Part shown: positions 13,322 to 27,071 of the stretch, piece after piece
How the letters are laid out: each line of letters starts with the position of its first letter
Position numbering within the stretch: position 1 is the stretch's first letter
NCBI GenBank assembly: GCA_030180135.1
Contig: CM058238.1
Location: forward strand, 7,801,248-7,865,247
Reading direction: 5' to 3'
Length of the DNA stretch: 64,000 bases
Source: Orychophragmus violaceus
Taxonomy: Eukaryota > Streptophyta > Magnoliopsida > Brassicales > Brassicaceae
Notes under the pieces: generated by a model
What the model was told of the DNA's origin: nothing
What the model saw: the letters and a program-made list of their open reading frames with translations, nothing else
Database searches by the model: none
Made by a program: the position numbers and the translations under genes

Positions 13322-13845
13322 TTAAAGTAATTTTACGATTGCTATATAAATTCAATGTCTATTTGATAAACAATATAGTAATCATATGGTATGACATAAA
13401 TATGTACATATTTATATTATATTTCTAATCAACAGAACAACCTAACAATCACGCAAACATCATTCACAAACTATATCTGTCTACATAACCAATTATTCGT
13501 TTTTATCTATTTATGCATACAAAAATATCGCTTGAACTTATGTATATTCATTTGTAGAAAAAGGGGAGGTCAAAGATCATTGGTAACTCAACATCACACT
13601 GTATCCCGAAGCATCTAAAATTCTAGCATTGCTCAGTAGTTTTATTCAAACAATTAAATAACGATCATCGTTTATTTTAGGTTTAATTAAAGCATCTTAT
13701 AATAGTATTTATATATAGTTTAATGGTTTCTGAGATGAGGGAATCATATTAGGCAATTATTGGGACATTATTTTAATAGATAATAAATGGATGACGGCGA
13801 AGCCATAATCTTTGAATCGAAACGAAAGCAAAGACCAATAGAAAG
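13322..13845 (+). repeat. Right copy of the ~500 bp direct repeat flanking the RPL3 block
   Basis: Same orientation as 4207-4687 and colinear with it over its whole length. It carries extra short insertions ('tatttatatt', 'taatggtttctgag', 'ccataatctttgaatcgaaa'). Its right side continues into the HIPP21 upstream region, while the left copy's left side continues into the LUC7 3' flank. This is what a duplication of the ancestral LUC7-HIPP21 spacer would give. Confidence 0.88.
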
Positions 13846-14855
13846 GAACTTTGTTTAATAAGGCTAATAAAATAGTTTTTAGCACATAATTTCTCACTAC
13901 AATAGTATGAAAAATTAGACCTTAAAATTTAGGTGAAACATATCTATTTTAGTCTATATAGATTATTTAAACATATTTTAGTCTATATAGATTATTTATG
14001 TTTAAATAATATATATAAATAAAAATAATAAAAATATTATTTATATTTAAGTTTTATCCGAGTGATTGAATTTAATATGATTGGTCGACCTGTTAATTGA
14101 TAAAATTGTATTGAATATTTGGTATTTAGTTTTGAACTTTTGGCTAATCTAATTCTAATTTGCTTTAGTAGGAACGAACTGATGTGTTCAATAATAGATA
14201 TTTTTTAATGACCACCACACTATCTATTTTAAGTTTGGAATGCTTGCTGTTTAATGTCCTATAATAACTGAATCATTTGTTACCAGATTATCATATAAAT
14301 TGCATAGGTCAAAATCAAGACACATACTTATTACATAAAGTGGTACATTCTCAAAAAAAAATTTACCACTCGACCACGTCCTTATGAGCTTGGTTTGAAT
14401 AATTGGAAAATTCCGAGTTTGGATTGAAGATTACGATTCAGGAGTTTCATTTCTCCTAGAAAAATGATTCCTATTCCAGAAAATACACGCATAGACAAAA
14501 AAAAAATGGCTAAAAGATGCATGATTATTTCTCTTTTCATCCTTGCTTTATTTTATGTTCGTCTCACTTTCTGTTCCTAATACACTTTTTCTTCTATAAT
14601 ATTATCGTGTAAAATAGTTATAAAATAGTTATAAAATAGGCCACTAAAAAAATCAAGAAAGACTATATAAATAACATGGAATCTTGAATGCATGTCACGT
14701 AACTCTCTTCTCCTTCTCTACTAAGAAATGCTCTTTCTTCTTCTCTCCCTATATATACACACACACACATACTTATCCACATATACACAAAATATATATT
14801 CAATACCATCTGATCATATAGTAAATACATAAATCTTTTTGGTGAAGAGAAAAGA
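13846..14855 (+). promoter_or_regulatory. HIPP21 upstream region
   Basis: AT-rich spacer. A TATATATAC box with a short (AC)n run lies at about 14750-14769, some 90 bp before the start codon, after a CT-rich stretch. A short direct repeat 'atattttagtctatatagattattta' family occurs near 13938-13988. Nothing else is recognised. Confidence 0.55.
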
Positions 14856-16129
14856 ATGGGTGCATTTGATTATATTTGTGGCTGTTGTTCATATACATAC
14901 TCCAATGCCAAAACCAAGCGTAAGCCATTGCAGGTTTGTTAATTCTTCTCAAAATATCTTTACTACTCTGCTTTTTCATTATCTGTTTTAGAGTATATAT
15001 ATGTCCTTATTGATTTGGTTTAACTTCAAAATGGTAATACGTTTCGTGTGTGCAATAAATTCAAATGTTAAGTTTTAGAACGTGAACATGTACTCTTTAT
15101 CCGTGTCTTATTTCTTTAACATGTTTCTTCATTAATTTTTTCCGCTGTGTATATTATCATAGACGATATACATGATGAAGTAACATATATAAATAGTACT
15201 AAACATGAAGTAGTGTATGGTAATGAATGATTTTTTGGTATAGACAGTGGATATCAAGGTTAAAATGGACTGTGATGGTTGTGAAAGAAGAGTTGGTAAC
15301 TTGGTTCGTCGCATGAAAGGTTCTCCTTCTCATCCCTCTCTCTCTAGCTCGGTCTTTGAATCAAAACTTTATTCTCAGTGCTTTAGTTCAAAAAAAAAAA
15401 ACTTTATTCTCAGTGCTTTAATTTCTCTTTTAAAGATTCTTATTCTATAATAAATTTTGATTTTCATGACTCACCCAAATATATAACTATAATTACTACT
15501 CATTTGCTCATCCTCTTGCCTGGAAAAGACTATTAAAGTTTATTGGTCTCAAATGAATAATTATGCTTAAAAAATCCGTAACATATTTTTATTCATATCA
15601 GAGATTTTTATATCTTTTAGTTAATTTTTTTTTACTAATTTTTGTAAGTATCTTCAACAAAATAATTTTAATAATTTTTAAGACTTAAAAGTAAGTTTCA
15701 TCAATCAAACTCTAGTAAAATAAATAATTCACTAAATTTAACTTTCGAAGAGTTGAAAAAGTTAATTCATCTTCGCTTTGTCGGTTTAGATAACTGATTG
15801 CTTATGTTTCATGTTTGGAACCGACCGGTATAGGTGTGAAATCGGTGGAGGTAAACCGGAAACAGAGCCGGATAACGGTGAACGGACATGTGGATCCAAA
15901 CAAGGTGTTGAAGAGAGTGAAGAGCACAGGGAAGAAGGCAGAGTTTTGGCCTTACATACCACAGCATATGGTCTATTACCCTTGTGGACCTGGCATGTAC
16001 GACAAACGTGCTCCCGCAGGACACATCCGCAATCCAACACAAGCGTTTCCATCCTCAAACGCACCTGGTGAAAACTACATTTCCCTCTTCAGCGATGACA
16101 ACGTCCACGCCGCTTGTTCCATCATGTGA
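14856..16129 (+). CDS. HIPP21: Heavy-metal-associated isoprenylated plant protein (HIPP21-like)
   Basis: HIPPs are small metal-binding, prenylated, membrane- or nucleus-associated proteins linked to metal homeostasis. Exons 14856-14933, 15244-15319 and 15834-16129 give 450 nt, 149 aa. Seen: an N-terminal MGAFDYICGCCS stretch (possible acylation), an HMA domain from TVDIKVKMDCDGCERR with the CxxC metal site at residues 36-39, a second half SVEVNRKQSRITVNGHVDPNKVL, a proline-rich linker and a C-terminal CaaX box CSIM at 146-149. All borders are GT-AG. The second intron (about 510 bp) holds a 22 bp direct repeat 'actttattctcagtgcttta' separated by an A-tract. The At5g17450 orthologue is inferred from sequence and neighbours. 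Confidence 0.94.
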
Positions 16130-17521
16130 GAAGTATTGTATACATATCTACTTTTGTTAGTATTACCATGATACAGAAAATAGGTCATGTAGAATACTAT
16201 GTAATAAATTATAGAGACAATTTTCATATAGAATCAATCAAGCCAAGACGATACGAAAATATAATTTTTGTTGTTTCTTCTTCGAAATGTAGGTGTTGAT
16301 TACATGTTCGTATTTGTGTGTTTAGAATGTTATTACCTGGTAACACAACACAAACGTAAAACTCGAAAACCACTTGTGGCATTGATATTTTGCGACAGAA
16401 ACATAAGTCTACATAGTTTACCATTTCTTATCTGGTAAATTATATTAAAAAGGTGAAATAGCTAGTAAAGTTCCGAAAACTATCAAAATTTCAACTTAAA
16501 GATTTGTTATCTTCAAACATAAGTATTAACTACCGGCTACTAACACGATACCGAAAAGCTGAAAATAAACCAAGTCCGAATGAATAACCGGAAGCTAATA
16601 TTCTATTATTTTGGGGGAGTTAAAACGGGCAGACAAATCTATATTAAAAACAAATTTCATTAAAATGAGACCAATAGCAAAAACTTTTCAAAAGACGAAT
16701 AGAAAAGCAAAATAGACGTGGCAATATTACAATCCCCTAGACAAACATATGGTGTAGCATTCTATTTGATGAATAAATTTGAGCAGTGTTTTTTTATTGC
16801 AGGTTTAGTGGAGTGATATTCTATGAAATCAATAACAATAGGCTAATTGGAATCTTAAGAGGTGAAAGTAGGTAGTATAATGGACCAACTAAGCAGCCAA
16901 TGTTGGTGAATTTGTCCAATTTCTGTTGGACATGAATGTTAACTTTGAGAATAATCTAATTTAATAAATAAACAAAGAAGAATATTAGGAAGAGACCCAA
17001 AAATCAGAATCTTGTGATTTGTTAAGCAAATTGCTTTTTTGATATTTTGTTTAGAATAAGCTTCAAAAGGCAAGAGAGTGTCAACATTACAAGTTCCAAC
17101 TTTTGAACACCAAAAGAAAAAAAGAAAACTTTGGAAGATCAAAGTGCAAAATGCAATATTCTTCCAACAAAAATGTCCAATAGGGACCAAAGCATCTTTA
17201 CCTTTTCTTTCAAAGCTTCTTTCTTTAGAAGAAGGAATACAAATAAAGTCCAGAATCACTCCAAAGCAAAGCTGTTCAATCACGGTACCGATTATTTACA
17301 GGATTGGCATCAGGATGAAACAGTCATAAGTCATTCTTGTTGAAGCTGTTTGTTGGTGTTGTTGTCTTAAGCATTCTTTCAAACCTACAATGATCCCTTT
17401 TGAACTATCACAGCAGCTAGAAATTACATATGGTTCTTGAATCACTAAGAATTAATCTGAATATGATGACTGGAATTACCTTTAAGTCTATCAAAATCCT
17501 TGAACAGGCAAGGGGAGCTTT
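16130..17521. other. Convergent 3' spacer, no gene recognised
   Basis: Lies between the 3' ends of HIPP21 (+) and the next gene (-). AT-rich; the ORFs seen are short and without recognisable similarity. Confidence 0.5.
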
Positions 17522-19123
17522 TTACCGCTTCTGTGCTTTCCTTCTTCTAGACTGTGCCTTCTGCCATTTCTTCCTAGGCACTAGTTTACTCTTAGGCTTC
17601 AACTTTATTTCAGGTGTGAATTTGAAGTTTGGATCTCTCATACGAGTTTGTATATCCTTGAAGAACTGCATGTTCAGTCTTTTTGGTCCACCTTTTCTCA
17701 GCTCTTCATATTCAGGTCCTGAGATTATGTTTTCAAACGCTCCAATCAGAATGTCGACATCACTCATCACTTCCCACACGTTTGTGTACCGCCCGTCAGG
17801 CCCTTTGTTCAGTTTCTTCAGTGCGTTCTCAACAGCAAGCTTCCTCGCTTCTTTACCTGGTGAAAGCTCCTCAGGTTCATTTTCAGATTTCAACAACTCT
17901 GAGATTGTCCTGTACTTTGGTTTCTCTTCAAACTCAAACAACTTATCTAAGTACTTATCAGATGCTTCGTTTGGATGTGGGTCTGTTGGAATATCGTCGT
18001 CGTCATCACCTTCATCGCCAGTCCACAATGTTTTCTCCTCATCACTTCCAGACCAAACACTGTATAATTCGTCACTATCATCTGCATCAATTAGATCGGA
18101 GTTGTCTTTAGCTTGTTGTCTAGCTTTCTTAACCTCTTTCTCAAGGCGGGTTCTTCCACTTTCTTGTCTTGTATTATCATGGCTTTCATCTTCACTTCCT
18201 GACCATAGAGTATCATCATCATCATTCTTCATTTCTTTCTCCCAGGCTTTTCTAAAGTCATCATCACCTGGTTTCACATTACCAAATAGATTGTAGTCTT
18301 CACGTCTTCCACTTGCATATGATCGAGTTGCTGCAAGACATATTGAAACAACTAAATATATAGCCATGAACATCGCTAATAACCAACACAAATCGAATAT
18401 TCAGACTCTACCTATAAGCAATCCATTGATGTAAAAATCAATGATGAAAATACAACGAAACGTAGATCAAGACCGCCAGACTTCTCAACTAATCTATGTC
18501 TTAAATCAATCTTTTGTTTGTACTTCCCAAATAAACAACAGTGTATATCAGAGAAAGTTTGTGTATAACATTTGGTGCAATTGTTCTTTAGGGATGGTTT
18601 GCTCAAGCTTGTGGAGTTCACATAAACCTAATGAATCAAACAAATTTTCCAATTCTTCAAATAGCGTTACACCATTGTCTCAGGTTAGGTCATATCTAGG
18701 ACTAATAGCTTATTACCACAGTTTTCATCATTTTCCAACACAAAAAAAAAGAAAAAAATCGTAACTTTAAAAGAGCCGTCAACAAATATAGATTCTCTCT
18801 GCGGCATTTCCACAAACACCTTGTAGACATGAGCAGAGTCGGAGAGATCATAGATACAAAAACATGTTGGGGAAAAAATGAAACCTTGTAAGTTCTGGCG
18901 AAACCCAGTAAATACCCAGTTTTGAGCAGAATTAATCGGACTCGAAATGAAGCGACTTTGTGATCTACAGTTGAATAAACCAAAATATCCGTCAGCTTCG
19001 AACTCATTAATTGAATTTGAGATTGTCGTCGCTTTATGGAATTACAGATAAAACTGATCCATTCGCATAACCAAACCTTTTGGCTAGTATAGAGAACAGA
19101 GGCGAGGCTCTTCGCAGGAACAT
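17522..19123 (-). CDS. Conserved plant protein of unknown function, probably mitochondrial
   Basis: Three exons join in phase: 19123-19077, 18964-18885 and 18330-17522, total 936 nt, 311 aa. Exon 1 encodes MFLRRASPLFSILAK and exon 2 a Ser/Arg/Gln-rich stretch ending GFRQNLQ. Exon 3 opens ATRSYASGRRE, a typical matrix-processing context, so the first ~50 residues look like a mitochondrial presequence. The mature part is acidic, with repeated (D/E)-rich blocks and LWSGSEDE / VWSGSDEE / LWTGDEGD repeats. A conserved helical region (WEVMSDVDILIGAFENII) and a very basic C-terminus (KSKLVPRKKWQKAQSRRRKAQKR) follow. By position it matches At5g17460. A role in RNA or ribosome binding is only a guess from the basic tail. 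The longer frame that runs into the intron with 'MCWLLAMFMAIYL' is intron sequence. Confidence 0.8.
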
Positions 19124-19249
19124 CTTGTTCTCGTCAATACCTTTTAACCGACGGCTCCGGAGCTGAAATATTCTTACTTGTGTCAATATTATTATTATTT
19201 TCCGCATGTATCGAATTTTTTACCAAGACAATGAATTATAACAAACTAG

Positions 19250-21960
19250 TATTCATATTATATTGCACGGGCATTGGTTTTTATTGCATTAATTTCAAAT
19301 AAAGTTTCATAGTATGACTAACAGAAACCGATACCATGAAATATTCGAGTTTAAAGTTTACACTAATAACATGATAGTGATCATATTTTGGAATAATCAT
19401 TAATGAAACACATAAAACAAAAAGATGTATCTAAAATAATTAACCTCAAGTTCAATGGAAAAAAAAGCTAGTGCCGTAAAAAAAGAAAACGTTTGTTCAT
19501 AGGTAGATTGATCTAAGGAGCAAATAGTATTAAGACCTAAGACCAAATATATAATTAAGATAAACTGAGGATGAAATGTTCTTGCCACAAAAAATTATAG
19601 TAAATGAAAATGTTTAAAGAGTTTATGATAGAAATTGAGAATATATACATAGGTGAAACACCTCATCATTAACACATGTAATCCATTTTTTTAATCCGGT
19701 TGTTGATTTTACCTGCAAAACAATTTATATTTTAAGTTAGTTTGGAAATGCAAGAATAGTGAGATTAGAAAAACATACTCTAATCGTCAATAATGTTTGG
19801 AAAAGTCTTCCTTTATAGAACACATTTTTTGAACTAAAAAATAATTTCACTACTCTGTACTATGTTTTTTTTTTTAAATAGAAATCTTTAGTTACAAAGT
19901 ATTACTCTATGTCCATTCTCTTTCCGTTGACACTCATGTCTTCCATGCTATTTCCATTGCTTCGTTTATTCACCTCTAAAATTTTACATGGGCCTAGACC
20001 AATACAAAAATATAGTATGAGTGGCTAACACAAACTCATAAAGGCTTAAAAATTAAAAGCAAGAAACCTAACTATCCATAACTGAAACGTGTTTCTTTTA
20101 TCTAACGATTGAGTTGCTATCTCTCTATCTTCTTCTCCATATATCTCCCCATCATCCATCTACTTTTAATTGGTATGAAACTCGTAAATGATCTAATACT
20201 GCCATATTATTTTTATACTCTCGGCATTTACGTAATTTTCATTAGTACTTGTACGATAGAACTAATGGTTAATGTGAGCATTTTCACAAAATTGTATACT
20301 CTAAGTCAATCAAGTTACATGAAAATTTAAAGAATTTTGGTATATGAAAAATAAATCTACATCCTAACAGTTTAAGATTAGTTTTTTTTTTTGAAAATAT
20401 ATTTATAGTAAAAACCTTAATCTCGTTTAAAAAAAAATTCAAATGTTGGATAACATAGTTGTTTCCTGAAAAAAATATTGAAACATGAATATCTTAACAG
20501 CATTATTTTCTTTGATTTAAACACTATTAAAAATTCAAAAAAACTTCCAATGGCGATGAGAGTGGTGAGAGATGGAGAATCAGAAACAAAAAGAAATTTC
20601 AACTAAAATATATAGAAGCTGTGCGTGTTGGATTAGATTGATTTCGGATCCTGTGGGAAAATGGATTAGTTGGAGTCAAGAACACAACAACAAATGGTGA
20701 TTATGGATCAAAGAGGAAGCGATGTAAAGGAGGATGCGTGAATGACGGATGCAAACATGAAGTGAATCTTGCGAAATGGAATTACATGAGTGAGTACAAA
20801 AACAGCAGATGGTACATATTGTTGAATCGTCTATTACATTAAGAACTTGCTTAAAAATTCTCTATAACTAAAAATAGCTTTGCTTTTTACTTATAAGAAG
20901 CATTTAGGTTCCTGAGATATTGGTTTTCTGGATAGTCCTACGTATTCAAGGAGATGATGGTGTTTACTCCCCTACATAAGAGTTTCGTCACTCTCTTCGC
21001 TCTGCTTGTAATGCTGCAGGATCTCTTCTCGTGTCTTCGATGAGGTACATATCTTGAAGCCTCACTTTGATATTTCTACAATATATTAGATTTCACTGTT
21101 ATTTTTTTATTAAATCTGACGCAAAACAATTTTTTGGGAAGTTTAAAACGAAGAGGTTGTGTTTCAATCTTTAGAACTGCTAGAGATTTAAACTTGTTAG
21201 CTGAGATTCAGTTCCATGGTTTTTGTTAATAGTTGCTAGCAGATCTAAATGGAATAAAAAATCGTCAAGGTAATTGAGGGTAGTTTTCAATTAAAGAGTC
21301 CTTTGTAAAGTGGCAACGATTGATATTGGTTCAAGTTTCCTAACCACTCAAGTCTTTCTCATTTAGTTTTGGAATAAGATTTAAGAGTTAAGCTGATTAT
21401 ATACGCCATTTTAAGATGTTAAGAAATCAAATAAAAGATTTGTAATCATATATGAAAGAAATACAGTGTCGAGTCTTTAGTTAGAAATAAATTACTATCT
21501 TAAAAAACATAATACGAAAACATAAAGTTAAACATATATGCACAATGTTTTGTTAGAAACTGAGACATGAATACTGTATATGCAGATGATGATCGATATG
21601 GTTGAATGGAGGCTGTCAAAAAGTATCTGAGACAGCAAACGAAGAAAAGGTGCACACACCTGAAATAAATGGAGATCGAGTTTAGATGATCAAAGTATAT
21701 CATATCGGTTCGAGGTTAGTACTTTAGATTTGTATGAAAACTGATGAACCATATGATAACTTAATGGATATAATATTGCAATAGTTTGCGTATTGAATTA
21801 CTTACGGTGAAATGGTCGCCAATATACCCATGGCTAGATATTCCAACTTCTCAGACAAAAGAACCTAAGAACATACATAGTAATAAAATAATCAGTAACC
21901 AAGTCATAACATAAACGAAAAAAATAAAATATGAAAATCAATATATATTATTGCAGACCT
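19250..21960. other. Non-coding 3' part of the Helitron
   Basis: AT-rich, without a recognised gene. Short ORFs on both strands have no identifiable similarity. It sits between the proposed Helitron 3' end and the helicase stop codon. Confidence 0.4.
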
Positions 21961-24900
21961 TTATATTTTCTGGAATATTTCTTTGTAGACTACATTGTTT
22001 GTTGAAGTAGACCTAGTTCCAAACTCATATGTGATAAGGATTTTCAAGCCTCTTCTACTTTTGACCCTTGAAACTGCAACGTAAAGTTGGCCATGAGAAA
22101 AAACAGGTCTTGGTAAGTAGATTCCCACATGGGACAAACTCTGTCCTTGACTTTTATTAATCGTCATCCCAAAGCAAGGCATGAGAGGAAGTTGTCGACG
22201 CTGGAAATTAAATGGTAAAGTGGAATCTGACGGTGTAAGAACCATTTTAGGAAGATAGACCCTATTATGAACGTTATCTCCTGTGATCACTTTAGCATCC
22301 ACCCCATGCTCCCCCAAATGTATTATCTGCAACCTTGTTCCATTGCACAATCCATATTTCTGATCAAGATTCCTTAGAAGCATAACAGGCACACCCTTCT
22401 TCAAACAGATCTTGTGATTCGGCAATCCGGAACACTTTAGTGCATTAAGAAAATCTGTCGAAATATCTGCGTCCCTTGCCGTGCTACTATCTGAAACACA
22501 GATCTTATCGGAGCTGAAATATTCCTTGGTATCGCCGGGAAGAAGGTCCATGATGTGATTGTTCACTTTATCAACAACATCATTCGTGGGACATAATATA
22601 GCACGTTCCCTGAAGAAAGACCCATCTTCCATATTTTCAATCAAGGAAGGATATGTGCTATCAGCAATACATGTGATAGGGTCAGCTGAGTCTTTCAGCA
22701 ACATGTCTTCCGGAAACTCTATCACTGCCTCACCGTCATTTGGTTCTGATAGCTTCCCATCTCCAAGTTTGAGTATCCACTCTGAAAACTCCTTGATTGA
22801 TTCCATTTCTGACGGATCAGATTCAACCGTTAAACGCATATTCTTCGTTAAAGTCAGTACCTCGCAGGAATGCCATAAAGCAGATGATGGTAGAGAAGCT
22901 TGTACAATCTGAGCTCTACTTCCCTTTGGAATCACGGGAAGTATTTGGCGAAAATCACCACCAAAAACAATAGTTTTTCCACCAAAAGGTCTATCATCGT
23001 TAGTGATATCTTTCAAGCTGCGGTCGAAAGACTCATAGCAATGACGGTGCAGCATTGGAGCCTCATCCCATATAATCAACTTGGCTTTAAGAAGTAAACC
23101 GCCAAGCTCACTGTCAGGAGTGAAGGAGCATGTAGAGGTTTCATTGACCTTCAGTGGTATAGAAAATCGGGAATGCGCAGTTCTTCCTCCTTGTAAAAGC
23201 AATGCTGCCATACCACTTGATGCCACATTGATGACGATATCTCCTTTTGATCTAATACCAGTAGACAGAGTTTGCCACAGGAAAGTTTTGCCTGTCCCAC
23301 CAAACCCATAGACGAAGAAAACACCACCTGAATCTGATTCTGATGCTACCATTATTCGATCATATATCTTCTTCTGTTCATCAGTAAGCTTGGGTAGGTT
23401 TTCTTGATGTCTTTGAGCACATTCTTTTCTGTCGTAACATAACTCCTCACTTATCAATCTGTTGATAGACGACGAAGTGTCAATGTTCTCTGGAAAAGGC
23501 ATAGTTGGAAAATTACGCAGCGTGCTTCCAATGGATTGTAAAAGCCTCTCTATTTCGAGGAGTGTCTGATTTTTGATTTGATCATCAGACATCTGAAACT
23601 CTGAAATTTTTAATAGAAGATCAGTAGATGAGACAACTAACTAAGAAATTAATAGTAGATACGAATATATATAGTTTATTACCTGGTTCTTGGCGGATTC
23701 TCCTTTGCATATGCAGAACATCATCAGATAATAAATGCCATGTCTCTAACCAAACATGTTCTGGTGTAGACAAACTTCCTGAGTTCAGAAGGGTAATAAA
23801 CAGTCTGCGAATGTAATTACCGGATCCCCACTGACTTGCTTCGATGATTGTTTCGATGTAGTCTTTGTCATCCTCAAGAAGACCTCGAGCAACACACGCT
23901 TCTTGATAAGATGGATATGTGATACCCTCATATGTACATATGTCCTTATAACATGTAGGTCCTCTCACTTTGGTTAAGAGCATTCTCAAGTAGAATTCGC
24001 TCCTAAATGAAGGATTGAGTTGATGAATTCTTCCCACAGATTTATATCCTTTGTTTTTACGCTCAGTCCATTCTTTTCTTGATTTGTTCCACGAAAAATG
24101 GTATGGAAAGTCGATATATAATAGCTCACTTGCTTTTTTATTTACCTTGCACACTTTCATCCACTCCAAGAACATCGACGTTTGATTACCATCTTTAGAT
24201 AGAACCTCTTCCACATCGTCATCTTCTTCATAAGTGATGTGATGCTCTCCCTCAAGATGAAAACTAAGTCTTTGTACAGGAATGCTGCTATAATGAATAT
24301 CAAATCCAAATATCCGCCAGGCTGCCTCGCATGGTGAGATATACCTGCAGAGAAGCAATTTATAGATTACAATGAGTTGTTCATCGTAGAAATATATTTA
24401 AATATTTACATAACACATACTTATGCAAAAAAATTAAAAATATTATATTGTTTTACCTGTAATCTTCATATCGCTGTACTTCGTCGACGACACCGTCATT
24501 TCCCAGAGCTTGTCCAGATGAGGAGTTAACGGTGAATTTAGCAGTGACACGGTCACTCCCTTTGTTAATGTATTTAAACAAATACTTAACAGCTCGAGTT
24601 TGGTTGCACCATTCAACATTAATATGAGCTTGGTACCTTTGTAGCAGATATGAATTATATGGAATGACAAATCGATTATCGATATAGGTACCGTTTTTCT
24701 CTATGCATACCCCATCATCTCTTCGTTTATAAACAGGGAACCCCTCTTTATTGATGTGTGTTTCTTCTGAAAAATCTTTAGGAAACTTTTTCTTGCATCT
24801 CCCTTTTTCCATGCAAGGACTTTTCGGATTCGCTAACCCGCATGGCCCATGGATCATGAACTCTTGAACTATATCATGAAGTTTTTCATTTTTTAACGGA

Positions 24901-27071
24901 TCTGGTATCTCAGCAGATACAACCTTGTCAATCGCTCCAACTTCTGCAAATTTAGATCCTCGTTTCAAAAAAAGCAAGATATGAGCATGGGGAAGTCCTC
25001 TTTTCTGAAACTCAACGGTGTATATCACTGCATAAAGTTTTAAACAGAAACAAAATTAGTAGCTGTAGATGAGTAGCTAAATAATTTTGCAAGTTTTAAA
25101 GCGTTTTACCTGCTGTTGATGGTCCGAAAATGTTATCGGTTCTTAACTCAGCTATAAGCTTATCCAGTTTAGCTTTGAAGATTCTGGAAACTAATTCAGG
25201 CCTGTCTTCCGGGTTGAGTCGTAATGGTGTCAAGTGTCTTGCAATTTCTGGCCATTTCGGATTGCAAGTAAACGTGATGAACAAATCTGGATACCCGAAA
25301 TGTCGACACACTGCCATAGCATCCATGTATTTTTCGTGCATGTACCGAGCACCTCCTGTGAAACTTGAAGGAAGTACAATTCGTCTTCCAATCTGTGAAG
25401 AATCTTTGCCCTTCTCAGCATGTGCTGACACATTGTCATATTTATCAGCACGTAAAACTTTCTGGTTGAGCTTAATAAAACAGATTCTTTCTGATTCGAT
25501 CATGGTTAATCCATCAACCAGGAACTGCTGAAACAACCTTCTGAAATGAAGCAGATGACTGGGCTCACTTCTACGTTCCATTATCCTGTAAGCAAAAAAC
25601 TCCCTCATACTAACTCTTGTTCTTGGGTTTGTTGCTGTTGTTGTTGTTTTCTTTAACTCAAGATCGATGTGATAACCATCTTCGCCTTACGGAAACAAAA
25701 GCGGATATTGAAGAGGTAGATATGCGGGATGAAGTTCGCTTATTTTGGTCAACTGTTTTGTCTTTGTCTCAACAATAATGTCCCTGCTCTCGTAGCAACT
25801 ATCAAAATCTCCAACTATCAGTGCTGCGACCTCTGATGTACCAGGGAGATTGTAGGTATTAGGATCGGTAGAACGACTCGCAATCAACCTTAACTTAACA
25901 CCTGATGTTGTGTCCGACTCTTGTAAACGATCCTTTGCCGTCCTAAGAATTTTTGAGTATGGATTACACTCGTACTACATCCCTTTTATCGCTTCAATGA
26001 TATGAATCGGTAAATTCTTCGATGCAGGGGTTTGATTTTTCTTCTTGGCACTGCTAGAACAAAAAAATGTTAAACTCTAAGCTAACCAATGTACTAATGT
26101 ACAAAAAAAATTAAAGAGATAGAACACAGATAAAATATTGTATATATGTATAAAATGAGAAGGGGGAATATACCTGAATGCAGAAATCCGGTTTTCGTTT
26201 TCATTCTCTGTATCGTATATATAGAGTTGCATACACTTTGGTGGAGATCCATCCATAGGGAGTAAACTGCCTATGAAGTGATAGTTTGAACCATGAAGTA
26301 TGAAAACGGGAGGGCCACGGCCGTTATTCACTGAATTGACAATTTGACCTCCCATAGAAGAAAATGCAAACATCGAGTTGGCCGGTCTCAAAAATTCAAT
26401 GAATATTTTGCTATCTTTATCACCTTTGAAGAGCAGATCTTCTAGTACTTGAGGAAGACGTTTTAGCGGTTCTAGTTGGATCTTTCCTTGCATACAACAC
26501 AAAGAAAACTTTGGAGTTCCGTACGTTTTCCTTTTCTCTATTCTCTCCGCGTACCACATTAGAGCACCACACTTTTCGCAATTGTATATTGCATCTCCCA
26601 AATCATCATATTCTGTAGAAAATTTAGTATAGCGATAAACTTATGGTAAATAAATATGTGGGGTCTTGTCTTGTAACAATTTATACCTACGAATATTGAA
26701 TGTGGATCATTAGAAATGGCCGGAGATGCACAACCTGACATAAGTAACATTGTTTTAGAAAGAAAAATATGATTTTTTAGAAGTAATCAATTTTGTTAAC
26801 TACCTGCTGTTTTTTGTCGCTTAGACGATTTTTTATATACATTGTTGGGGTTTTCTGTAGTCTTAGACATCGGGCTGGTCGAATAGTTCGTGAATGTAGA
26901 TCTTTGAGTCGAACTGCTTCCAACGTAAAAATTTTGAATTACTGTGGATAGATGCATTGAGCTGATACAAAATTCCGGGTCAATGTTGGATGTGGATCTT
27001 TGTACACGACTGCTACCAAGGTTCTGATCCTCGCTCAACGTTGATGTTTGACTTGGGTTGCTACTCGGCAA
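21961..27071 (-). pseudogene. Helitron Rep/helicase (HUH endonuclease + PIF1 helicase), disrupted
   Basis: Would perform rolling-circle transposition. Pieces from N- to C-terminus: a serine-rich leader (27071-26796), GCASPAISNDPHSIFV, then EYDDLGDAIYNCEKCGALMWY (to about 26175), and SAKKKNQTPASK onward. The Rep domain has FITFTCNPKWPEI, the HUH motif GLPHAHILLFL and the two-tyrosine YLFKY motif (24453-25608). YISPCEAAWRIFG leads into 24358-23621, and the PIF1-like helicase 23592-21961 has Walker A GFGGTGKT and Walker B IIWDEAP. The helicase and catalytic Rep motifs look intact. Two in-frame stops, TAG at 25975-25977 (after AIKGM) and TAA at 25687-25689 (after PLLFP, where a Tyr is usual), interrupt the frame, so this copy should not make full protein. 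Introns lie at about 26040-26175, 25030-25095, 24360-24450 and 23593-23680. Confidence 0.88.

Noticed and set aside
17430..18296. Long plus-strand open frame (288 codons)
   Set aside because: It is the mirror of the acidic minus-strand exon. Its Ser/Leu-rich translation has no family resemblance and the minus frame has matching splice sites and presequence.
18300..18391. N-terminal membrane anchor (MCWLLAMFMAIYLVV) for the unknown mitochondrial-type gene
   Set aside because: It is read-through of intron 2. An AG at 18331-18332 joins in phase to upstream exons with a presequence.
22559..23311. Plus-strand ORFs opposite the Helitron helicase
   Set aside because: Antisense shadows of the PIF1-like helicase frame.
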